Positions 56,671 to 64,000 of a stretch of DNA of 64,000 nt are shown here, one piece after another. Position 1 is the stretch's first letter; each line of letters starts with the position of its first letter. The translations under genes were made by a program, and so were the position numbers. The stretch spans positions 5,766,001-5,830,000 of the forward strand of contig NZ_JAPNKA010000001.1 in the NCBI RefSeq assembly GCF_026626635.1, in the 5' to 3' direction. The stretch is from Archangium lansingense. GTDB lineage: Bacteria > Myxococcota > Myxococcia > Myxococcales > Myxococcaceae. The notes beneath the pieces are model-generated. The model saw only the letters and a program-made list of their open reading frames with translations, had not been told where the DNA came from and did no database searches.

Positions 56671-57978
56671 CTAGGGCCGAACGAGCAACACCGGCTTGGT
56701 GCTGTTCTGAAGCACCTCCTGGGCCACCGAGCCAACCAGCGCTTTGCTCAGCCCCGAGCGTCCATGGGTGGCCAGGCAGACGACGTCACAGCTAAAGCGC
56801 TCGGCCGCCTGGTTGATGGCCTCGGACACCCTCCGGCCATTCACCACCTCCACCCGCGTGGAGACGCCGCGGACGGCTGCCTCGGGGGGGATGAGCCCAC
56901 GCAGCACCTCGGCTATGCGCTCCTGTTGGGGCGTGTGGACCGGGGAGGTGACAGGCCCCCCCACCGGCTCCAGCACATGCAGCAGGTAGACGGTGCCACC
57001 CGCCGGAACGATTGAATAGGCGTGGCGAACGGCGCTGATGCCCACCTCGGAGAGATCCGTCGGGGCCAGCACGCGGCGCACCTCGGGGATGGTGATCGCG
57101 GACACCGCGCTGGCTGGCACGCACAGCACGGAGACGGGAGCCTCGTGGATGATGCGCTGTGACACCGAGCCGTACCACCACTTACTTGCCCCGGTGCGCT
57201 GGTGGGTGCCCACCACGATGAGGTCCGCTTCTTCCTTGCGCGCCAGCGCCACCAGCGACTCGGCGGGCCGGCTCATGCTGGGATCCAGATGCACCCAGAC
57301 CGCTCCGTTGCCGGGCATGTCTCCCAGGCGGGCCGTCAGGTCGCGCCGCAGCGCCTCCTCCACCTCGGGCGTCACATCGGACTCGGGAGAGAGGGGGACG
57401 CCGTAGCGCACGTGGGCATCCGCGCCCCAGTAGTGATGGGCGGCCACCACCTCGCAGTTGCCGAGCGTCCGCAGCTTGCGCACCCAGGCCACCGCGGCCT
57501 CGGAGGGCGGAGAGAAGTCCAGTCCCAGCAGGACGCGCAGGCTGCGCTCCCCGCGAGTCCAGGCTGTCAGAGGGTCCGCGGCGCGGACGACCAGGACGGG
57601 GCACCGGGCCGACTGCACCACCCGCTCCGCCACGTTGCCGATGCGCCAGCGCGGCGCCCGCTGCCCGTGGTGGGACACGATGATGAGCGAGGCGTGAACG
57701 AGGGCTGCGTGCTCGACAAGGACCTCGTCTGGGGGTCCCTCCCGCAGGTGGAACTCCACCCGGGTGTCCTCGGTGCGCAGCTCGGCGGCCAGGGCCTCCA
57801 GACGGGAGCTCAGCTCGCGGCGCAGGGCCTCATCGGTCGTGGAGGTGCGGCCAGTGCTGCCGTACTCGGTGACATGCACCAGGTGAAGCACCTCGCCAGT
57901 CCGCCGGGCGAGCACCGCTGCCGTCCGGGCCGCGGCCATCGCCCGCTCCGAGAAATCCGTTCCGAAGACGATCGACAT
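56671..57978 (-). CDS. Triple universal stress protein (three Usp domains)
   Basis: A 435-residue protein with three tandem UspA domains, whereas most carry one or two. Domain 1 (about 1-132: IVFGTDFSERAMAAA...VLVVRA), domain 2 (about 145-290: VLLGLDFSPPSEAAVAW...VLCVPA), domain 3 (about 300-435: VLAPTDLSEVGISAVRHAY...PVLLVRP). The ATP-binding GxxGx9G(S/T) is incomplete in each (SHHG, GTHQ...GS, ATHG...GS). It follows the CBS gene by 41 bases, so the two are likely co-transcribed. Confidence 0.9.
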   Translation of the reverse strand: MSIVFGTDFSERAMAAARTAAVLARRTGEVLHLVHVTEYGSTGRTSTTDEALRRELSSRLEALAAELRTEDTRVEFHLREGPPDEVLVEHAALVHASLIIVSHHGQRAPRWRIGNVAERVVQSARCPVLVVRAADPLTAWTRGERSLRVLLGLDFSPPSEAAVAWVRKLRTLGNCEVVAAHHYWGADAHVRYGVPLSPESDVTPEVEEALRRDLTARLGDMPGNGAVWVHLDPSMSRPAESLVALARKEEADLIVVGTHQRTGASKWWYGSVSQRIIHEAPVSVLCVPASAVSAITIPEVRRVLAPTDLSEVGISAVRHAYSIVPAGGTVYLLHVLEPVGGPVTSPVHTPQQERIAEVLRGLIPPEAAVRGVSTRVEVVNGRRVSEAINQAAERFSCDVVCLATHGRSGLSKALVGSVAQEVLQNSTKPVLLVRP

Positions 57979-58019
57979 GGTGCTCCCCTCTGGCCCTTCT
58001 CAGGCCTGTGTCGCCCGGC

Positions 58020-58469
58020 TCATGCTTCGTACTCGGCCGCGAGGCTGCGGCGGTCCATGTCCTCGATGAGGTGCTGGGCGTAGCGGACCATGTCCGCCTC
58101 GGTGAGGATGCCGATGAGCGTCCCATCCGCCCTCACCACGGGCAGGCAGCCGAACTTGTTTTCCAGCATCAGCTTCAACGCCTCGCGGGAGGGCGTGTCC
58201 GCGCGCACTGTCTTCACGTCGCGAACCATCATGTCCGAGGCCCACAGCGCCTGCTGGGCCGGATCCGCCCCGCCGCACTGGGCCGCGGCCTTCAGCAGGT
58301 CACGATGGGTGACGAGCCCGACGAGCTTGCCATCTCGTACCACGGGCAGGTGGCGGATGCGGTGCAGGCGGAGCAGCTCCTCCGCTTTGGCCAGATTCTG
58401 GGTCTCGGTGATGGTGACCAGATCGCTGCGGGTCATCAGCTCTCCAACGCTCTGCATGTGCATGTGCAT
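58020..58469 (-). CDS. Twin-CBS domain protein
   Basis: A 149-residue protein made of a CBS pair. Repeat 1: MTRSDLVTITETQNLAKAEE, LLRLHRIRHLPVVRDGKLVG, LVTHRDL. Repeat 2: MVRDVKTVRADTPSREALKL, FGCLPVVRADGTLIGILTEA. CBS pairs bind adenine nucleotides and serve as energy sensors. A predicted sigma-54 promoter lies 41-57 bases upstream. The triple-Usp gene follows on the same strand. Confidence 0.92.
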   Translation of the reverse strand: MHMHMQSVGELMTRSDLVTITETQNLAKAEELLRLHRIRHLPVVRDGKLVGLVTHRDLLKAAAQCGGADPAQQALWASDMMVRDVKTVRADTPSREALKLMLENKFGCLPVVRADGTLIGILTEADMVRYAQHLIEDMDRRSLAAEYEA

Positions 58470-58509
58470 GGCCCTGTCCTGAGGAATCGTGGGTCTTGAA
58501 AGAAGCTAT

Positions 58510-58526
58510 TGCAGGATCGGTTCCAG
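58510..58526 (-). promoter_or_regulatory. Predicted sigma-54 promoter of the CBS-Usp operon
   Basis: On the minus strand CTGGAACCGATCCTGCA has GG and GC exactly 10 bases apart, TGG at -24 and TGCA at -12. Predicted start about 58498, leaving a leader of about 29 bases before the ATG at 58469. Confidence 0.6.
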
Positions 58527-58709
58527 GGCGTGTCCCCCTAAGGGCCCGCCACGTTGGCTGCCCACGGCTGGCTTGTCCGGCGCAACGTTTTCGCTCTGCG
58601 TGTGACTGTCCGCAGATGCTGCGGTCCCGTCTGTTCGCTGGCTGGCGGACAGGAGGCCCTCCAGGCGGTTGATACCCGGTCCTCCGGTGAGCTAGACCCT
58701 CGCCCTGTC

Positions 58710-58799
58710 GCTAGGGGTGCCCCCGATTAGGGGCTGAGACGGCCGTGCTGCGGCCAACCCTCTGAACCTGAACCGGTTAGTACCGGCGGAGGGAAGCGG
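58710..58799 (+). ncRNA. TPP (thiamine pyrophosphate) riboswitch
   Basis: The conserved THI-box elements are present in order: GGGGTGC at 58715, GGCTGAGA at 58733, ACCCTCTGAACCTGA at 58758 and ACCGGCGGAGGGA near 58783, closed by CGCT/AGCG ends. It precedes thiC, the usual target. Downstream TCCTC (58822-58826) can pair with GAGGA (58835-58839), which includes the thiC ribosome site, so control may be at translation. Confidence 0.95.
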
Positions 58800-58846
58800 C
58801 GGGCGCTCTACGCCTCGCCTGTCCTCCGTGTATTGAGGAGAGAGAC

Positions 58847-60730
<1,884 letters not shown>

Positions 60731-60746
60731 CCTGCTCCGGGCTCAT

Positions 60747-60781
60747 GACCTGCCGGGTCATTCTGGGTGACCTGGCAGGTC
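60747..60781 (+). terminator. Hairpin terminator after thiC
   Basis: A 14-bp stem (arms 60747-60760 and 60768-60781, one mismatch) with a 7-base loop, 17 bases after the thiC stop. Only short T runs follow, so it may be a processing or rho-assisted end. Confidence 0.6.
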
Positions 60782-60844
60782 GCTGTTTCGTGACTTTTCC
60801 CTCGGGTTGGCGGAGGATGATCCCCGCCAGCACAAGGAGTGGTC

Positions 60845-61237
60845 ATGGATACGCAGCAGCAGATGGGCTCCTACATCACCGGTTCCCCTGTTCCCACGAC
60901 AGAGGAGAGGCAGTGGGCCATGCTCGCTCACGTGCTGACCCTGGCGCCCTACATCATCGCGCTGCCGTTCATCGGCTTCGTGGGGCCTCTCGTCGTCCGG
61001 GGCACCAAGGGGCAGGCGTCGGCCTGGGTGGACGCCCACGCGAAGGAGTCCCTCAACTTCCAGATCACCATGCTGATCGGCTACGCCGTCTCCCTGGTCA
61101 CCGCCTGCGTCGGCGTGGGAATCGCCCTGGGCATCGTGCTCGCCATCTACAGCGCGGTGATGGCGATCGTCGCCGGTCTGAAGGCGTATAACGGAGAGGT
61201 GTACCGCTACCCGGCCATCCTCCGGCTGGTGACGTGA
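60845..61237 (+). CDS. DUF4870-like small membrane protein
   Basis: A 130-residue protein with hydrophobic segments at about 27-48, 74-92 and 94-111. The pattern EERQWAMLAHVLTLAPYIIA, VDAHAKESLNFQITMLIGYA and NGEVYRYPAILRLVT is that of DUF4870 (TMEM-like) proteins; the HAKESLNFQ segment is their best-conserved part. AAGGAG at 60834-60839 precedes the ATG. Role unknown. It stands alone, convergent with moaA. Confidence 0.82.
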   Translation: MDTQQQMGSYITGSPVPTTEERQWAMLAHVLTLAPYIIALPFIGFVGPLVVRGTKGQASAWVDAHAKESLNFQITMLIGYAVSLVTACVGVGIALGIVLAIYSAVMAIVAGLKAYNGEVYRYPAILRLVT

Positions 61238-61263
61238 GCTGGCGGTAGGGGCGCGCGGGCGGC

Positions 61264-62262
61264 TCAGCCGCCGATGCCCATCATGGACAGCAGGGCGGTG
61301 CGGGTACCGGGCTCGGTGAAGCGGTGCCCCTCCGGCTTTTCGCCCAGGGCCTGGCGGATGGCCAGCGCCAGCTCCGAGTCCGTGGCTCCACCGCGGATGA
61401 GCGTGTGCAACGGCGCCTGGGCGCGCCCACCGAGGCAGCTGCGCAGGTCTCCATTGGAGGCCACGCGCACGCGGTTGCAGCCGCCGCAGAAGTTCTGGGT
61501 GAGGGGAGAGATGAAGCCCACCAGTCCCCCGGGCGCGCGCCAGTACTGAGCCGGGCCCGCAGCGGGGCCGCGCTGTGCTTCGTCGGGGACCAGGCTGAGC
61601 CCGGTGTCCTGGAGCCGCTTCACCAACTCCGCGGTGGGGACCGGGGTGCCCTGGCCGAAGGGCATCAACTCGATGAAGCGCGGGGTGAGGCCCCGGGCGT
61701 GGGCGTAGGCGATGAGCGCCGCCACCTCGGTGTCGTTCACCCCGCTCATGGCGACGGTGTTGAGCTTCAGCGAGGCGTAACCCGCCGCCGCGGCCGCGTC
61801 GATGCCGCGCAGCGTGGAGGCGAAGTCTCCCTGCTTGGAGATGCGCCGGAAGGTGTCCTCGGACAGGGTGTCCAGGCTGATGTTGAGCTGGGTGACGCCC
61901 GCCTCGCGCAGGGGCACCGCCAGCCGCTCCAGGTGGCTGGCATTGGTGGTGATGGCCAGCCACTCCACCCCGGGAACCGCAGCGATGCGCTGGGCCACCT
62001 CGAGGATGTCCGGGCGGATGAGGGGCTCGCCCCCAGTGAGCCGCACCCGGCGGATGCCCATGCGGGCGAAGACGGAGACGATGCGCTCGAACTCCTCGGG
62101 CGTCAGCAGGTCCTTCTTACCCCCCCAGCTGGCCGGCGAGCAGTACGTGCAGCGGAAGTTGCACCGGTCCGTCACGGACAGGCGCAGGTACGTCATGGTC
62201 CTCCCCTGAGCGTCCAGCAACGGCGGTGTCAGGGGATCCCTGGATGGGAGGGGGGCGGTCAT
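61264..62262 (-). CDS. moaA: GTP 3',8-cyclase MoaA
   Basis: A 332-residue radical SAM enzyme for the first step of molybdenum cofactor synthesis. The first 4Fe-4S site is CNFRCTYC (C34, C38, C41), with LTGGEPL next. The second is FCGGCNRVRVASNGDLRSC in the C-terminal third. The protein ends in MMGIGG, the double-glycine tail needed for catalysis. The frame is open upstream but ATG 62262 gives the normal length. No other moa gene is adjacent. Confidence 0.95.
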   Translation of the reverse strand: MTAPLPSRDPLTPPLLDAQGRTMTYLRLSVTDRCNFRCTYCSPASWGGKKDLLTPEEFERIVSVFARMGIRRVRLTGGEPLIRPDILEVAQRIAAVPGVEWLAITTNASHLERLAVPLREAGVTQLNISLDTLSEDTFRRISKQGDFASTLRGIDAAAAAGYASLKLNTVAMSGVNDTEVAALIAYAHARGLTPRFIELMPFGQGTPVPTAELVKRLQDTGLSLVPDEAQRGPAAGPAQYWRAPGGLVGFISPLTQNFCGGCNRVRVASNGDLRSCLGGRAQAPLHTLIRGGATDSELALAIRQALGEKPEGHRFTEPGTRTALLSMMGIGG

Positions 62263-62320
62263 GAGAGGGTCTCGACTATTAACCGACGGGCCGCCGTCTC
62301 GCATCCCCTCATTCTGAGCC

Positions 62321-63652
62321 TCAGTCGCGTGAATTACCCTGGCGCCCCCCGGCCAGGACCGACAGGACCACGGGCTGCTCGGGGCGGTTGGCCGTGGCCG
62401 AGGCCCCCACCGCCGGGGTGGGAGGAGTGGTGGGCGCGGGGCTGGTGGGGGCGCGAGGCGCCGGGCTCGTACTGGGAGTCCCAGGGCCGGGGATGCTCTG
62501 GTCGAAGTCGTCCATGTCATCGGTGAGCCGGGCCAGGGTGGCCTCGGCTTCCTGGGCCTGAGCCTCTGCCTGCACCAGCGTCAGCTTCCGCAGCTGCATG
62601 TCCTCCTTGATCTTGATGAGCGCCTGCTCACCGATGTCGAGGAAGGCTCGGACCACTTCGCGATCGAACTGCGTCCCGGCGCAGCGGGTGATCTCCGCAA
62701 TCGCGTTGGCAAAGGTGGTGCCCTTGCGGTAGGGCCGATCGCTGGTCATCGCGTCCAGGGTGTCCGCCACGGCGAAGATGCGCGCGCCGATGTGGATCTC
62801 CTGGCCCCGGAGGTTGCGCGGGTAGCCCTGACCATCCCAGCGCTCCTGGTGCGAGAGCACGATCTGCGCCGGCGTGGCCAGGAAGGGGATGTTCTGGATC
62901 ATCTGGAAGCCGATGTCCGGATGCTTGCGCATCTCCTGCCACTCTTCCGGCGTCAACTTGCCCGGCTTGAGCAGCACGGCGTCCGGCACGCCAATCTTGC
63001 CGATGTCGTGCAGCAGGGCGCCGCGGCCGATCTCTTCCAGCTCCTGGCCCTTGATGCCCATGCGCTCGGCGACGGCGCTGGTGTAGCGCACCACGCGCTG
63101 CGAGTGGTCCGACGTCTCGTGCTCGCGGGCGTCCAGCGCCGCCACCAGGGCCAGCAGGGTGGACTGGTAGGTGTGGGCGATGTCGCGGAGCGCGTTGCGC
63201 AGCTCGGTGGTCCTGTCACGCACCTTGCGCTCCAGCTTCTTCTGGTAGCGCTTGCGTGCCAGCTCGATGCGGCGCTTGGCGAGCGCCCGCTCAATGGCAC
63301 GGATGAGATCCGTGAGCTTGGGTGGCTTGAGGAGGTAGTCGACAGCGCCGCGGCGCAGGCAGTCCACCGCGGACTCGGTGTCGCCGTAGCCGGTGAGCAT
63401 GATGACGGAGGTGTCCGGATAGCGCTCGCGCAGCTGCTCGAGCAGCCACAGGCCATCCTTGCCCGGCATCTTCATGTCGCTGATGACCAGCGGCGTCTCT
63501 TCCTGGCTGGCGATGTCCAGGGCCATCTCGGCGCCACTGGCCACCACGCAGTTGTATCCCTCCTCCCTGAGGAGGACGGAGATGACGTCGCGCACGGAAT
63601 CGTCGTCGTCGACGATCAGGATCCGGGGAGGTACGGGAGGGATGGCTTCCAC
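62321..63652 (-). CDS. Receiver-HD-GYP response regulator (cyclic-di-GMP phosphodiesterase type)
   Basis: A 443-residue protein. The receiver has VDDDDS, the phosphoacceptor Asp in VISDMKMPGKDG and LLKPPKL. After a coiled coil, an HD-GYP domain shows HSQRVVRYT, LLHDIGKIGVPD, MRKHPDIG, SHQERWDGQGYP and FAVADTLDAM, so its metal sites and GYP are intact. A Pro/Ala/Thr-rich tail follows. It should hydrolyse cyclic di-GMP when phosphorylated. The start is uncertain: GTG 63652 is chosen; a TTG at 63691 would add 13 residues. Confidence 0.92.
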   Translation of the reverse strand: MEAIPPVPPRILIVDDDDSVRDVISVLLREEGYNCVVASGAEMALDIASQEETPLVISDMKMPGKDGLWLLEQLRERYPDTSVIMLTGYGDTESAVDCLRRGAVDYLLKPPKLTDLIRAIERALAKRRIELARKRYQKKLERKVRDRTTELRNALRDIAHTYQSTLLALVAALDAREHETSDHSQRVVRYTSAVAERMGIKGQELEEIGRGALLHDIGKIGVPDAVLLKPGKLTPEEWQEMRKHPDIGFQMIQNIPFLATPAQIVLSHQERWDGQGYPRNLRGQEIHIGARIFAVADTLDAMTSDRPYRKGTTFANAIAEITRCAGTQFDREVVRAFLDIGEQALIKIKEDMQLRKLTLVQAEAQAQEAEATLARLTDDMDDFDQSIPGPGTPSTSPAPRAPTSPAPTTPPTPAVGASATANRPEQPVVLSVLAGGRQGNSRD

Positions 63653-63763
63653 GGGGGTCGATTCTAGGAGGATCGGGCCGCGGAAGGCCAACCCGACGCG
63701 GTTTTTCGACGCTCCCGGCTGCTCGGCCGGGTTCTCCAGGGGGTGGAATGTCTCCCTGGCGGC

Positions 63764-64000
63764 TCAGCGGCGGGGGAAGCGATCGAAACGGAACGGTGCG
63801 AGGTCCACCGAGGTGGACTCTCCGAGGACGGCTTGGGCCATGAGCCGGGCCGTGATGGGGGCCAGGAGGATTCCGTTGCGGAAGTGACCCGTGGCCAGGA
63901 AGAGGCCGGGCAGGGGTCCGGCACCCAGGATGGGTAGGTGATCTTCCGTATAGGGACGGAGCCCCGCCCAGGTCTCCTGCACCGGGGCCGAGGCCAGCGC
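63764..64000 (-). CDS. thiO: Glycine oxidase ThiO-like FAD oxidoreductase, C-terminal part only
   Basis: Only the last 78 or so residues lie in the window. ETWAGLRPYTEDHLPILGAG and LFLATGHFRNGILLAP are the characteristic end of ThiO-type D-amino acid oxidases, which supply the thiazole part of thiamine. The gene continues beyond 64000 and ends in FRFDRFPRR. Another FAD amine oxidase is possible. Confidence 0.75.
   Translation of the reverse strand, partial: ALASAPVQETWAGLRPYTEDHLPILGAGPLPGLFLATGHFRNGILLAPITARLMAQAVLGESTSVDLAPFRFDRFPRR

Larger units (their letters stand above)
58470..58846. other. Regulatory gap between the CBS gene and thiC
   Basis: About 377 bases without a gene. It holds the sigma-54-like promoter of the leftward CBS-Usp operon, and the TPP riboswitch with the leader of the rightward thiC gene. 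Confidence 0.75.

Overview
The window looks like chromosomal DNA of a myxobacterium of the Cystobacterineae type (Archangium, Cystobacter or a relative). The evidence is indirect: very high G+C, many short-overlap operons, several Ser/Thr kinases of the HRDVSPxN type, several sigma-54 activators, an FHA-type enhancer-binding protein, PEGA and Cys-rich lipoproteins, a stand-alone sigma-70 region 1.1-like protein, and a SitA-like AHH toxin with Imm11 immunity. No plasmid, phage, insertion sequence or CRISPR array is evident. Homology calls come from reading motifs; no searches were run.

Layout. 1-4940: the end of an FAD monooxygenase, then two FemAB-like acyltransferases around a DegT-type aminotransferase. 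4962-6705: TetR and a metallo-hydrolase facing a shared 34-bp operator. 6729-8152: cytochrome c maturation proteins CcmI-like and CcmH. 8270-11491: an XRE regulator, a kinase with a degenerate catalytic loop, a Nudix hydrolase and a lipoprotein. 11699-16421: proteostasis genes (FtsH, GrpE, HtrA) with a sigma region 1.1-like protein. 16434-19287: a secreted protein, PilZ and glutamate dehydrogenase. 19601-21760: tRNA-Thr(CGU), then a polymorphic AHH toxin and its Imm11 immunity gene.

23420-30925 is the most interesting block. A six-gene leftward operon (lipoprotein, kinase, FHA sigma-54 activator, zinc-ribbon kinase, TPR-PEGA protein, Cys-rich lipoprotein) and one rightward lipoprotein gene are each preceded by a copy of the same roughly 117-bp element. 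The two copies are inverted, face inward, and each ends in a good -24/-12 sigma-54 promoter. The activator gene therefore appears to sit inside the regulon it may control.

30998-39017: TetR/desaturase/hemolysin-III, a DNase I-like protein, amidohydrolase, DoxX, pirin, and an SDR-TetR pair. 39108-44917: a CxxCH/DUF1501-type three-gene set, followed by an orphan Imm11 protein fused to a probable SUFU-like domain. 44943-51257: tyrosine/homogentisate catabolism (hppD, hmgA, fumarylacetoacetase-like, Rieske, CocE-like) with MarR upstream.

51369-58526: a globin-coupled histidine kinase, a double-receiver protein, a receiver-kinase hybrid and an NtrC-type regulator, next to OsmC, triple-Usp and CBS stress genes. 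Sigma-54-like promoters stand before the kinase operon and the CBS-Usp operon, suggesting an oxygen- or redox-responsive regulon. 58710-64000: TPP riboswitch and thiC, a DUF4870-like membrane protein, moaA, an HD-GYP response regulator, and the end of a thiO-like gene.
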